DNA of 64,000 bases from contig JAHRHY010000018.1 in the NCBI GenBank assembly GCA_019671135.1, positions 868,001-932,000 of the forward strand, in the 5' to 3' direction. Below the pieces are notes generated by a model, which saw only the letters and a program-made list of their open reading frames with translations, made no database searches and had not been told where the DNA came from. The position numbers and the translations under genes were made by a program. The DNA comes from Linnemannia hyalina (taxonomy: Eukaryota > Mortierellomycota > Mortierellomycetes > Mortierellales > Mortierellaceae). Below, piece by piece: positions 11,629 through 22,937 of the stretch; position 1 is the first letter of the stretch, and the number at the start of each line of letters is the position of its first letter.

Positions 11629-12475
11629 AATGACCATTACCAGAATCCTTGTTTCTAAACAACAACCCGTCCCTCTGTCCCACTTTTCGTTCAACTATAA
11701 AAAGGCTCCCGTCAAGAAGTCCAAGGTCGCTCCCGCCCCTTACGCCAAGAAGACTGCCTCCAAGGCTCCCGTCAACCCCCTCATCGAGAAGACCCCCAAG
11801 AACTTCGGTGTTGGTCAGGATGTCCAGCCCATCAAGGATCTCTCGCGTTACGTCAAGTGGCCCGAATACGTTCGCCTCCAGCGCCAGCGCAAGATCTTGA
11901 ACCAGCGTCTCAAGGTCCCCCCAGCATTGAACCAGTTCACCCAGGTCCTTGACAAGAACACTGCCACCCAGTTGTTCAAGCTCGTCAACAAGTACCGCCC
12001 CGAGACCCGCATCGAGAAGAAGGAGCGTTTGACCGCTGCTGCTGCCGCTCAGGTCGAGAAGGGTACCAAGGCCGAGACCAAGAAGCCCTTCGTCGTCAAG
12101 TACGGTATTAACCACATTACCGCCCTCGTCGAGGCCAAGAAGGCTTCCCTCGTTGTCATCGCTGATGATGTTGACCCCATCGAGATTGTCGTCTGGTTGC
12201 CCGCTCTTTGCCGCAAGATGGGTATCCCATACTGCATTGTCAAGGGCAAGGCCCGTCTCGGAACAGTCGTCCACAAGAAGACCGCCACCGCTCTCGCTTT
12301 CACCGAGACCCGTGCCGAGGACAAGGCCGAGCTCGCTGCTTTGGTCTCTGCCATCAAGTCCAACTACACCGAGAAGAACGAGACTGCTCGCAAGGCTTGG
12401 GGTGGTGGATTGATGGGCTTCAAGTCCAACATGAAGATGACCAAGCGCGCCAACGCCGTCAAGAACTCCCTGTAA
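11629..12475 (+). CDS. RPL8: 60S ribosomal protein eL8 (L7a/Rpl8)
   Basis: From about 11702 the frame reads [17 protein letters not shown], then [27 protein letters not shown], followed by [34 protein letters not shown] and [16 protein letters not shown]. These are diagnostic segments of eukaryotic L7a/eL8, including the kink-turn RNA-binding L7Ae fold. Length from the Lys-rich start to the stop is about 257 residues, as usual. Codon choice is strongly C-ending, consistent with very high expression. The start is uncertain. The frame is open upstream to ATG 11629, but the roughly 24 extra residues ([10 protein letters not shown]...) are unlike eL8, and a pyrimidine-rich stretch ending in AAAAAG before GCTCCC looks like a splice acceptor near 11703. 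The true ATG may lie in a small upstream exon I could not fix. Confidence 0.93.
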
Positions 12476-12813
12476 AAAGTTTCTTTAACTTTTTAGATAG
12501 GTGTTGACTCTCTTTTTTTTAAAAATCTACGCGGTTTTGGAAGAATGAGCGATTCATGGAAAAACAAATACATATTTTGCAGTTCTTTCTTGTGATCTCC
12601 CTACCTCTTTGTTTGCCCTTTATGGTTTTTTGTTGGTTGACGATAAATTTGAAGGTTGAAGAAAAAAAAATGGAGAGTTGTTGTTGAGGCTTCGCCCAGG
12701 CACTTTCACTATCGAGGTCGCATGCATTTACATGCTGCACAGAATATAAGGGTGAGGAGCTGATGACGAAATATGGGAAAAAAATAGATATATTAGACGG
12801 CGGTCACTTATGG
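12476..12813. other. Convergent spacer between eL8 and the P450 pseudogene
   Basis: 338 bp, T/A-rich, containing the eL8 3' untranslated region. No gene seen. Confidence 0.5.
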
Positions 12814-14532
12814 CTAATGTGGTGTTATGGGGTTGACTGAGGCATCGTGCTCAAATCGCTTAACAATGAGATTCATCCCAGGAGACGGTCGCACAGTAAT
12901 CCGAACAGAAGTCTTGAACGTGAACCCTGGGACAGGAGTGTACTCGAGGTCGATCAAAGGTAGTACAGGATACAGGTTGACCTTAGTCTCGATAAGGGCA
13001 ACCTTGGATCCAATACAGCTACGAGGACCTGTCAAGAAGGGCATATCTGCCCACAGCATGTCGGGCGTGACAAAGTTGATCGACTGCTGGTCCTCCTCAG
13101 AAAACGACGAAGGATCCATCCACCGCTCGGGTTTGAACTCTTCTGCATCCTCGCCCCCAGACACTCTTGAGCTTATGGAGTGTTGCGGGACTGAGCTGGA
13201 TCTCGGTGCCCTTGGGGATGTCGTAGCCAAGGACGTTGTCGTCCTGGGATGCGACTCGTGAGGTGTAGGCGACTGGAGGGATGAAGCGGAAGAGCTCCTT
13301 GATGCATATGTTTAGGTAGGGTAATGCGTGTAGAGCGTCGTAGTTGAAGGTGGAGGAGGAGGTCTTGTCGGTGGGGCGGCCAATGTGTGCCAGGAACTCT
13401 TGACGGGGTCTGGATTGTACCTTGGGGCGGGTTGAGAGGATGTGGAGCATCCATGTCACCGCGACCAAGGAGGTGTCGTTTCCGGCAGCTAATAAGTTCT
13501 TGATCTACAGGTGGATGTTAAGTAGTTGTTCCTGGCTCAATAAGGTATTCAATGCTCGTAGTAAGGCACTTTGAGCCCTTTACCTGCGCTCGAAGATCAT
13601 CATCCGTAAGCATGCCATTACCCGACGACTCGCTCGCGCGGATCATGCTAAGGAGGTCCTTGCCGTCATTTTTTTCCAATGCCATCCTGTCTCTCTTCTG
13701 GCAAACGATCTGGCGTACGGCCTTATCGATCGACCGAGCAACCCGCAACCGAACCTGATTATGCCTGAGGGGAATCTTGGAGTAGTACGACGAAGTAACT
13801 TGACGACAGCCGGGATCTTTTCATTAAAGTACGTCTCAAAGGCCGTGACTACCTCATTCCCGGGCTTTGGCCAACGCCTTAAAGTCGAATCCAAACCCAA
13901 TCAGTCCAATAATATCGACCGTGTACGAGGTAAAATCCGTGAGAACATTCATCTCGACCGATTTTGTCTCCGACTCGTCGATGCGCTTCCTCCACATCTT
14001 GAACAGAGACACTCGGAAGGGCCTCCTGTCATACTAGACACCATCCCCTTGACACTTTTGTGGCTGGGCGCCGGGATGAACATCTTTTGCGCTGCACGCG
14101 GTGGACAACCCCCTCGACTAGTAACAAACCGACGCCTATAGTGGAACCCATCACGCGGATGACACGGTCAGGTTTCAGGTACTGGTAAGCATGGGTATTG
14201 AAGACATGATGGATAGCCTCAGGGTCGGCGAGGTGGATGATTTGGCTGTTGAAAAGACTCTTGTAGCAAAGGATGCCGCCGTACTGTTCTGCCCATTCCC
14301 GGAAGGTGACGCCGGCTTCTCTGCGGACGACATCAAAGAAGAGACCGAGGAAGGGGAGGTTATATTTGTTATGTTTGGAGATGTTGGGTGGGTCGGGGAT
14401 GTATCAGAGAGGGGAGATGTAGTTGGGGTAGAAGTGTGTTGTGTAGAAGATGTAGGAGGATAGCAGGATGAGGAAAGTTGTGAGAGTGGAATATAAGTCG
14501 AGGGACTTTACGAGAGTGGCGACAATAGCCAT
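12814..14532 (-). pseudogene. Cytochrome P450 pseudogene (paralogue of the two downstream P450s)
   Basis: Minus-strand remnant of a full-length P450. It starts at an ATG (14532, MAIVATLVKSLDLYST) and has the N-terminal anchor. At the hinge an in-frame TGA replaces the Arg codon of the paralogues' SPLRxIPGPPN, and PGPP has become PDPP. Further on, at least five changes of frame are needed to follow homology: after VHRVQRK, before KMWRKRID, at LAKAR/PGNEVVTAF, near KLLRR/YYSKIPL, and at KLKSV/GEDAEEF. The P450 signatures can still be read in separate frames: helix-I AGNDTS, KELFR (ExxR), FKPERWMD, and haem loop FLTGPRSCIGSK with its Cys. The intron before helix I is in the same place as in the intact copies. 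Multiple independent lesions argue against sequencing error. It is probably non-functional. Confidence 0.87.
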
Positions 14533-15035
14533 GGTTGTTGTGTGTGTGTGTGGAGGCTTTAACGCGAGGTGTAGTAAGCGAGGTTGCAGAGAGGTGAAAA
14601 TATCCTGATATATATATGTGGATACTTGTCTGCCTGATCATCATCTCTCCACCGGTCTTACTTTTTTCCCCTTCTGATCACCCTGAAAATCTTGATCGGC
14701 ATTTTGATCAGTACGTAATTGGCAGGTTGGATACTGGGTAGCACCAACGCATAAACGACATGATCGACTCTGACAGAGGGGAGGTCGTCTCATGGCTAGC
14801 CAGCGGCGACCACGAAAAAGGACATGCAAGGCGCGTGTATTCTGGTTCGGTCTCTTCATACTTGCGCCTACTATTTTTTAAAGTTCTTTACTTCACACCC
14901 CCTTTCTTTTGGTCAAACGCGGGAAATTCTTTTTGCAAATCATGCAACAAGCATAGAGTAAAACACAAATAATTGCATGATCTTTTATTCTTATGTCTCG
15001 ATATTGACGATATAGATAGAGGCCACGAAATCCCA
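14533..15035. other. Spacer between P450 pseudogene and P450 copy 2
   Basis: About 500 bp with TATATATA near 14610 and no gene. It would contain the former pseudogene promoter and the 3' end of the next P450. Confidence 0.45.
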
Positions 15036-16783
15036 CTACGCCTCAGCGACGACAGGGACCTTATGCTGAACCCGCTTGACGATGAGTCGCATTCCAGGGT
15101 AAGGTTTGGTCAGACCAGCGGACTTTGAAAACTTGAACCCAGGCACGGGGGCATACTCGAGGTTGATCAAAAGGTAATATACCAGGATCTTGGCCTCAAT
15201 GGTCGCAAACTTGGACCCGATACAGTTGCGAGGCCCCGTCAGGAAGGGGACATAGGCCCATATCATGTCCGGCGTCACAAACTTGATCGACTCCTTTTCT
15301 TCTTCGGAAAAGAGGGAGGGATCCATCCATCGCTCGGGTTTGAACTCCTCAGCGTCGTCGCCATAGACACTCTTGAGTTTGTGCAGGGCCGCGGAAGGGA
15401 GGGTGATTCGGGTGCCCTTGGGGATGTCGTAGCCGAGGATGGTGTCGTCCTGACTGGCGACGCGGGAGGTTGAGGGGACTGGGGGGATGAAGCGGAGGAG
15501 TTCTTTGACGCAAGCGCCGAGGTAAGGAAGTGCGTTGAGGGTGTCATAGGAGAGGGGGCAGGTGTTGGTCTCACTGGCGGTGGGGAGGCCGATGTGATCC
15601 AGTAGTTCTTGACGGACTTTTTGCTGGACCTCAGGGCGGGTTGAGAAGACGTGGAGTATCCATGTTACTGTAGCAGAGGTGGTTTCGTGGCCTGCTGCCA
15701 TGAATGTCATAATCTAGCATTATGTTTACACGAGTAATGGTATTCAATTGTCGTGTTCTACAAGCAACATGTTGCAGTTGCACCCAATTTGAGCCGCACT
15801 TTGCTTACCTGGCCTTTGAGCTCCGTGTCTGTCAGTTTCCCATCGTCGAGTGTCCCAACCTGCTCATTGGCTCGGATCAAGATACTCATAAGATCCTTCC
15901 CATCTCCTTTCTCACCCAAACCCTTTCCCTCAACAATCTGAGCACGCTTCTCCTGAATGATCCTTGTCGTCACCTTATCGATAGTTCGAGCGCTCTGCTT
16001 TCGGATCCGGTTATGCTTGAACGGGATGTCGACATAGTAGGGCACGAAGAATCGAAGAAGCTGTATCAAGCGCGAATTACTGAAAAACAACTGGCGGTAA
16101 GCATGACTCAGCTCATTATCCGGAACCGTCAACGCCTGAAAGTCGTACCCGAACCCAGCCCGTCCAATAATATCAAGCGTGCATGCCCCCAAGTCGCGCG
16201 CAACATCAATCTCGACACACTCATCCTCAGACACATCAACCTGTTTCTCCCACATCCTACCCAACATCTCAGCAGGGATAGCCATCGTCGACACCATCTC
16301 CTTGATATGCTTATGACTGAAAGCCGGGTTCAACATCTTGCGCTGCTTCCGGTGGACATCCCCCTCGACCAACAGTATGCCTTTCCCAACGACCTGCGAC
16401 AACAGCCGGATAGTACGCTCCGGCTTCGGGTACTTATCAGCATGTGTTGAAAAGACATGATAAATCGCCTTGGGGTCTGCAAGAACGACCTCCGGGGAAT
16501 TAAAAAGCCCTTTATAGGCGACAATTCCTCCGTACTTATCGATCCAATCGCGGTAGGTCTTGCCGGGCTCTTCACGGAGGAGGTCCAGGAAATGGCCAAG
16601 GAAGGGGATGTGGTATTTGTTGTTTTTGCAGGTGTTGGGTGGTCCTGGGATGCGTCGGAGAGGAGAGAGGAAGGTTGGGTAGAGGTAGGTTTTGTACAGG
16701 AGGTAGGTTGAGAGGAGGGTGAAGAAGGATTTAAGGATGAGGGCCGGTTTAACTGACTTTGCTAGGGTGGAGAGAGCAGCCAT
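15036..16783 (-). CDS. Cytochrome P450 monooxygenase, array copy 2
   Basis: Two exons (16783-15809 and 15713-15036) give about 550 residues. An N-terminal membrane anchor (about 15-35) is followed by the Pro-rich hinge RRIPGPPN. Helix I contains AAGHETT (acid/alcohol pair for O2 activation) at the start of exon 2. ExxR is KELLRF, the PERF region is FKPERWMD, and the haem-thiolate loop is FLTGPRNCIGSK. A microsomal class-II P450 fed by NADPH-P450 reductase is expected at the ER membrane. The overall pattern (VHRKQRKMLNPAFSHKHIK, LDIIGRAGFGYDFQAL) recalls CYP3/CYP4-clan fatty-acid or xenobiotic hydroxylases, but the substrate is unknown. The ATG at 16783 was chosen because it directly precedes the anchor; the frame is open further upstream but is low in complexity. 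It is a tandem paralogue of the genes on either side. Confidence 0.93.
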
Positions 16784-17447
16784 GTTTCGGAGACTGAAAA
16801 AAAAATAAGAACGTGCAGAGTGGAGAGAGTGGAGAGTGGGAATGAGAGAAGAGATGTTAAAGTGACATGTAACAAGAAAAGGCTGGAGTGGATCTTGGAG
16901 ATGAGTGTGTGGAGTAGAGTGTTGAGAGTGGGATGGAGAAAGAGTGAAGAGGGTAGACTGGAGAATAGAGAGAAGAGTAAAAAGAAAGCCTGAAGAGGGA
17001 TGCTTCAACTCGTCCGAGCTTATATGTGTTTTTTTTTGTTGACGTGGCTCTTTAATGCACAGTACGACGCTTTGGCTCCTTTTTTGAAGCGATGGAAAAA
17101 AGGGGCTTTTGTGCGCAAGACAGCTCAAACTTGATTTACCCTCCCCCTTCGGCAACTGAACGTTCCGAGAAGCCCGGGATACCAAGCTTCATGACAAACA
17201 ACACATGTCGGATCCAGTTGGTCGTGCACAGTAAGATCCCTTGCTCAGAAAAGGAAGGTCTGTGATATGCGTAGTGGTCAGTGGGCATGGGATCACAAGA
17301 AAGGGCTGTTGGACAAATGCTATCCTCAATAGTATTTATTTCTTCTCTTATGGAACCAATCCATTGGTCCGGATAAACGTCTTGCATGATGTCTTCCGTC
17401 GTTCCATCCTTCCATCCTTCCATCCTTCCGAGGCGCATAGCCCTTTT
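16784..17447. other. Spacer between P450 copies 2 and 3
   Basis: 664 bp containing the copy-2 promoter and copy-3 3' end. A CCATCCTT tandem repeat lies at 17404-17430. No gene seen. Confidence 0.45.
17404..17430. repeat. Tandem repeat, 8-bp unit CCATCCTT
   Basis: Three adjacent units lie just downstream of the stop codon of P450 copy 3. Confidence 0.7.
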
Positions 17448-19202
17448 TCAAGGTTCAACCAGAGTGCCGTCGCGTCCTTCGCTCTCCGAGAAGCGTTTGA
17501 CGATGAGGCGCATGCCAGGAAAGGGTCTCCACGTAATACGACTCGTCTTCTTGAACTTGAATCCAGGTACAGGAGAATACTCAAGGTTAATCAGGAGATA
17601 ATACAGGATAATCTTGGTCTCCATCGTCGCAAACTTGGCTCCGATGCAATTGCGCGGTCCAGTCAAAAAGGGCAGATACGCCCACGACATCTCGGACGTG
17701 ACAAACTTGGTCGATTGCCGTTGCTCCTCCGTCAGTGTAGCCGGATCCATCCATCGCTCTGGTTTAAATTCCTCGGCATCCTCGCCAAAGACGCTCTTCA
17801 ACTTGTGCAAAGCTGCGGGCGAGAGAAAGACCTGAGTGCCCTTGGGGATGTCGTATCCGAGGATGGTGTCGTCCTCTGCTGCGACGCGCGAGGTGGTTGG
17901 GACAGGAGGGATGAACCGGAGGAGTTCCTTGACGCAAGCACTCAGGTATGGCAGCGCGTTGAGAGAGTCGTAGGTCATGGGACATCTGTTGGAGTCGGTA
18001 GGGCGGCCAATGTGTTGCAGCATCTCTTGCCGAACTTTTCTCTGTACGTCCGGGTAGATGGAAAAAACGTAGAGCATCCATGTCACCGTGACAGACGTCG
18101 TCTCATGTCCAGCTGCCAGGAAAGTCATGATCTAGTTTAGGATGTATGCAGACATTGAGTTAGACGATGCTCACGTTACTTAGAATGACAAACAACCCCC
18201 CCCCTGATATTCTCACAGCAGAGTAATTACCTGGTCTTTGAGCTCGGTATCGGTCAGCTTGCCATCCTCCAATGATCCGACCTGCTCATTGCCTCGGATG
18301 AGAATACTCATCAGATCCTTGCTGCTGTCATCCTCATCGTGATTCTTGGCATTGGCCTGGGTGCGCTTCTCATTGATGATCCGCTTCGTGACTCGGTCAA
18401 TCGTCTCGATGGCCTTCTTGCGATCGAGATTGGCCTGAGTAGGGAGGTCAGCATAGAAGGGGATAAAGACTCGCAAGAATTGAGTCGACGTGGTCTCCTT
18501 GTAAAACAGCTCGCGGTATGCCATGCTCATCTCGTTGTCGGGGTTCGTCATAGCCTGAAAGTCGTACCCGAACCCGCTCAATCCAATGATGTCCAAGGTG
18601 CAGGATCCGAGGTCGACTGTGATGTCCAACTCAAACGGCTTCTCCCCCGAGCGCTCGACATGCTCCTCCCATTGTCTCCCCAGCGTTTCGGCAGGTCCAG
18701 CCATGATATGGACCATGTCCTTGATGTGCTTGTGACTGAATGCAGGGTTGAGCATCTTGCGCTGTTTGCGATGGACATCCCCCTCAGCGAGCAGGACACC
18801 ATTTCCAATGATCTTCCCCAGAAAACGGGCAAGGTTACGGGGTTTAGGGTACTTGTAAGAGTTGGTGCTAAAGACGTGTTGAATAGCCTTGGGGTCGGCC
18901 AAAAGGATGCGTTGGCTGTTGAAGAGACCGCGGTAGGAGACGATTCCGCCGTATTGTTCGATCCATTGACGATGAGGGATGCCAGCCTCTTCTTTGATGA
19001 TGTCGGGAAAGTTGCCGAGGAAGGGGAGGTTGTACTTGTTGTACTTGGATTTGTTGGGTGGTCCGGGGATGTGACGGAGGGGGGAAAGAAAGTTGGGTAG
19101 GAGGTATGTTTTGTAGAAGAGGAGGGAGGATAAGAGGGCGAAGAAGGTGCCGATTGCAGTAATTGGGTCGACCGACCGCACCAGGGTGGATGCAATTGGC
19201 AT
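17448..19202 (-). CDS. Cytochrome P450 monooxygenase, array copy 3
   Basis: Two exons (19202-18231 and 18131-17448) encode about 551 residues, closely matching copy 2 in length, domain order and intron site. An N-terminal anchor (about 12-35) and hinge RHIPGPPNKSK come first. Helix I is LAAGHETT, ExxR is KELLRF, the PERF region is FKPERWMD and the haem loop is FLTGPRNCIGAK. VHRKQRKMLNPAFSHKHIK and LDIIGLSGFGYDFQAM are shared with copy 2 with few changes. An ER-bound monooxygenase with NADPH-P450 reductase as electron donor is expected. Unlike the first member of the array, no stop or frameshift was found. The copies are all in the same orientation, as expected from unequal crossing-over duplication. 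Substrate unknown. Confidence 0.93.
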
Positions 19203-20721
19203 GTTTTGAATTAGTGGCGCGGTGTGTATAAGAGGGACAGAAAAAAAAAGTGATCGAGATGAAGGAATGAATGAAAGAAAGAAAGAGAAAGAAGGAATGT
19301 CAAAGAGTGAAATGAGAGTTGTCCGGAATGGAGTGAACTAGTTACATAAAACCTGCTTCGGCTCGTTTGTGTGGTGAATGGAGAGTTTTGTCGTTGAAGT
19401 CGGAAAAGAAAAAGAATTGTGCTCCTTTTTATGCGTCCGTGAATGTAATTTCCGATCTGTGGATTATGATCAGTGGTACGTGTCCACCTGAATAGTGAGT
19501 GATCGATTGCTTCTTTTTTTTGGTGGCGTTGATTGAAGTGATCGTTGATCGACACTTTGAACAAACACAAGAGTGTTGCGCGTCTTTTCCTTTTTATTTT
19601 ATTCTTCTTCTTTGTTCTTCGCTCTGTGTAGAGCAACCCTTCCCAGTGCAATCGTACACGCTCCACAATTCTTGGACACAGAACCCGATCCAATCCCTAC
19701 AGACCTACAACAAAGCAGTACTTTGTTTCATCGCCAGCCGAGTGAGCGACAGTGCTAAGTTTAGGGTGTACATGAACTACTTATGTGTTCACTTCACTGT
19801 TTCAGGAGGTTAAAAAGAACAAGAATGGGTCCTAGGGCTCAGACCCAGCTCAATTGAGTTCGATCGCATGCAAGTGTGTGCGTAAACAAGACGTTTTCTT
19901 GTTTCTAAGTAGATGACGTTTATTTACATCAGTGAACACGACGCGATCGACAAGCCCACTTACCCTCTTTTCACATTAGAACTACGGCCACCCGGCATCT
20001 GGACCTACCGCGGGTGGGTATTTATTCTTTGTCATAGACAATTTGTTCAGAAAAGGGAAGAGGATAGTCTTGGGTCATTGGTCAGTGCACCCATGTGTCC
20101 TCTTTTATTACGAGGGTACTATTGGGTGCATACAGTTGGGAGACTGGACGCGACCTTGTTACCTTCTATATCTTTCAATTGAATATCCCATTCATGCATG
20201 TTCCATTTGTAGGAGAGTGTGAGAGTGAGAGAGCATATGAAAAAAAAAGGTCAGCAAGAATAAACAGTGTGGTGCTCTCAGTCCTCCTTTGGACAGAATA
20301 AGAGTGTTTCTTCATGAGAAATGAAACGGAGTGGTCAAAATGCAATACCAACAGAGTCGTACACATGAAAAAGTGGTTCTATGCAGCTGCAATTGAGCCA
20401 CTTTGGCACTGCCTGGCGTCGGAATATCCTCTGGGTGTCTTCTTCCCCGCGCTAATCCTGTCATGCTTAATTTACCATATCAACGCAAACGCCCGTTTTC
20501 GTTTCCAGGGCGCTTCTCCAATTCTCCTCCTCTTCGTCTTTCACTCCTTCTACAACACCCAACAGCTTTCTTCCTCTGATTCCCTCTCATCTCTCTCCCT
20601 ATCTTTATACAGAGAATCCATCTTCCCCCTACCGCTCATCATCATCTCACTCTCCTAATTCATTCTAACATAAAACTACATCCGCATCGAAACACACACA
20701 CACACCGGCAAACAGTTCCTA
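19203..20721. promoter_or_regulatory. Divergent intergenic region between P450 copy 3 and RCE1
   Basis: 1.5 kb without a convincing gene. It contains both promoters, and the 20500-20720 part is CT-rich with a CACACA run next to the RCE1 ATG. Open frames here are short and lack family features. Confidence 0.45.
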
Positions 20722-22578
20722 ATGGCAACGTTCGACCCAACCATCGCGCCGTGGTTGGCGGCGAGCTCATGTGTTGGATTCACAATCCTCTTTGTCGGAT
20801 CCCTCTATGTCTTCCCCGTAGAGACCGCAAAAAGTAAACTCGCCAAGCAAGTACGCGAACACGCCCGCTACACCGCAACAGCAGCGGCAGCAGCAGGAAC
20901 AACAACTCAACCCTTGGTTCACAACCATCACACCACCACCCCTCCTGCCTCACCACGACCATCGTCGTCGTCTGCAATATCTACACACTCCAATGCCACC
21001 ACGACCAGTACTTCAAACGCATTTGTAATCACCACCACAAAGGCACCCTCTACAGCAGACAACAGAGCGCATCGGAGTAGTACCCACCTTCACTTTATCG
21101 ATACCACCTCCTCCACTGCTAATCCAAGGCTATCTTCCTCGCCTGCAACCTCGTCAGCATCCACCTCCAGTGTCTCTTCTGCATCCTCCTCCAGTTCAGC
21201 CTCTGTCTCTACACTCCCATCCTCCTCATCTGCATCAGCAATATCGACAGCAACTATCACAGCAAAAACTGGTGGTAGTTCATTATCGGCCAAGCCAGAG
21301 GTCGCCATCCATCCGCACTCTTATTCCCAATACGACCAAGAGTCGGCCCGTTTCCAGTCCCCAGTCGAGAACCAAAAGCTGGATCGCAATCACCCGTTGG
21401 TGATCAAACAGCGCTTCAAAGGAATCGCATTGACTTGCTTTGCCGTGCCCTTCTATCTCTGGTGGCTCTTTACATTCTCGGGCGCCATTTCTACTGACCA
21501 GGTACTTTTACATTCAAGGCGTTGGTGAACTGTGTGCATCTTTGAGTAACATCTATTGGCTCACCACCGCTGTGAATGAATCGTGCTAACGATCTTAGTT
21601 TATTATTGTCATCAATGTGTAGTCCTTTTGGGAAAGACTGGGTCGGTTTTTGGGCTTGTTAGGGATTTCGATTCCCAACAACATCTTCAAGCTGGTGAAC
21701 CATGTTGTTCTCCCATTGCTGTTGGTCGGGTGTCTGTTTATGGGTCCTACCCTGATGATGTTTCTCAGCAACGAACTACCTTTCCAGCAGGCCTTTGACT
21801 GGACCACTCAGCGTCAACATATCCAAGGGCTCATGGGCATGCGGAACTTTGTCATTGTATGTATTATAACGAACAATTACGATGATTATGGCGTGTAACA
21901 ACAAGTCAGAGATTGTTAAATGAGATAAGACTAACTTTGATGGTTTGTGTATGTCCATCGATGTATAAATAGGGCCCGATCTCGGAAGAGTTTATCTTTA
22001 GGGCATGCATGGTGGCGATTGTGGCGAATTCAGGGGCACGGTTGCCGCTGATGATCTTTGTGCTGCCACTTGTCTTTGGCATTGGTGAGTGACTATATCT
22101 CAGTCAGTGTAGTGGTCAAATCACCTTCTTTTTTCCAATTGGCATTTTCGTTGTAATAACTAATCTAATCATTTCTCTCCCTTGTCTCTCAACAGCGCAT
22201 ATCAACCATGCTTACGAGTCCTACGTGAAAAAGGGCCGGACGCGGCAAGCGTTGATGGGTGCAACAGCCATGGCGGTATTCCAGCTCCTCTACACGACGC
22301 TCTTTGGCTGGTTCGCCACATTTTTGTTCTTGAGAACATCCAATCTGATCGGCCCCTGTCTTTGCCACAGCTTTTGTAATATGATGGGCTTCCCCGATGT
22401 AACGAACATCCAATATTTTGGTCGGTGGAAGAAGTGGTTGTATCTGACGTTTGTCCTTGGGATGGTCCTCTTTGGGCTGTTGTTGCGGCCATTGACTCAG
22501 CCTGGCTGGTACGGCGACGAAGAGAGTTCTGCTTATTGGAACCTCACCATGGGAGCGCCGGCGCCTCATGACTCCTGA
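20722..22578 (+). CDS. RCE1: CAAX prenyl protease 2 (type II CAAX endopeptidase, Rce1)
   Basis: Four exons (20722-21501, 21623-21856, 21973-22084, 22196-22578), about 502 residues. Rce1 is the ER intramembrane glutamate protease that removes -AAX from farnesylated or geranylgeranylated proteins such as Ras and a-factor. Catalytic signatures are present: EEFIFR (GluGlu-xxx-Arg) in exon 3, the His in FGIAHINHAYE spanning exons 3-4, and the third motif LCHSFCNMMGFP in exon 4. Multiple hydrophobic helices match the ABI/CPBP fold. The odd part is residues about 45-215. Between the first membrane segment and the second (about 235-255) lies a Ser/Thr/Ala-rich low-complexity insertion, making the protein clearly longer than the roughly 300-330 residues usual for Rce1. 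The insertion is encoded within exon 1 and is in frame, so it is not an annotation gap. Confidence 0.93.
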
Positions 22579-22937
22579 GCTCTTCTCTTTTGTGTGTCAA
22601 TTGGAATAAAGAGTCGCTCCATTCCGCATAAACGTGCATGTATCATTTGGACAGCAGTAAGAACAGTCAAGTGCATGCCTTAGCCCTACTGAAACGCGCA
22701 ACGCGACTTTTGCTAGGCCATCGTTCACACCAAGAGAACAGAAATTGTGACTGCGTGGCTGAATTTTTGTTTACATTTCCATCAGTTCGCTTGCCCTGTG
22801 AGTGCCGCCCAAATCGAAGTCTCGCTCGGTGTGTCGGGACCTGAGATACCCTCGAAATTTAGTCGCCCCCTCCACCCTTCCCTCCTTTCTCTGCATTCGC
22901 CGCCCATCGTTTCACGCATTCATACAACATACATACC
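22579..22937. promoter_or_regulatory. RCE1 3' end and MHR1 promoter region
   Basis: 359 bp between same-strand genes. CT-rich sequence immediately precedes the MHR1 ATG. No gene seen. Confidence 0.45.

Noticed and set aside
11627..12274. 215-residue open frame antisense to eL8
   Set aside because: Leu/Asp/Gly-rich mirror of a highly biased, C-ending coding strand; a classic shadow with no family features.
15722..16450. Plus-strand open frame antisense to P450 copy 2
   Set aside because: The minus strand carries a full P450 with all signatures; this is its shadow.
16784..17185. In-frame upstream extension of P450 copy 2
   Set aside because: Low-complexity Ser/Leu/His translation of a leader; the membrane anchor begins right after the ATG at 16783.
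17241..18140. Plus-strand 299-residue frame antisense to P450 copy 3
   Set aside because: Same reason: it lies over the haem-binding exon on the opposite strand.
1649..19202. Secondary-metabolite cluster combining the FAD monooxygenase and P450s
   Set aside because: A GPI protein, a ferric reductase and a ribosomal protein lie between, and no backbone synthase (PKS, NRPS, terpene cyclase) is present.
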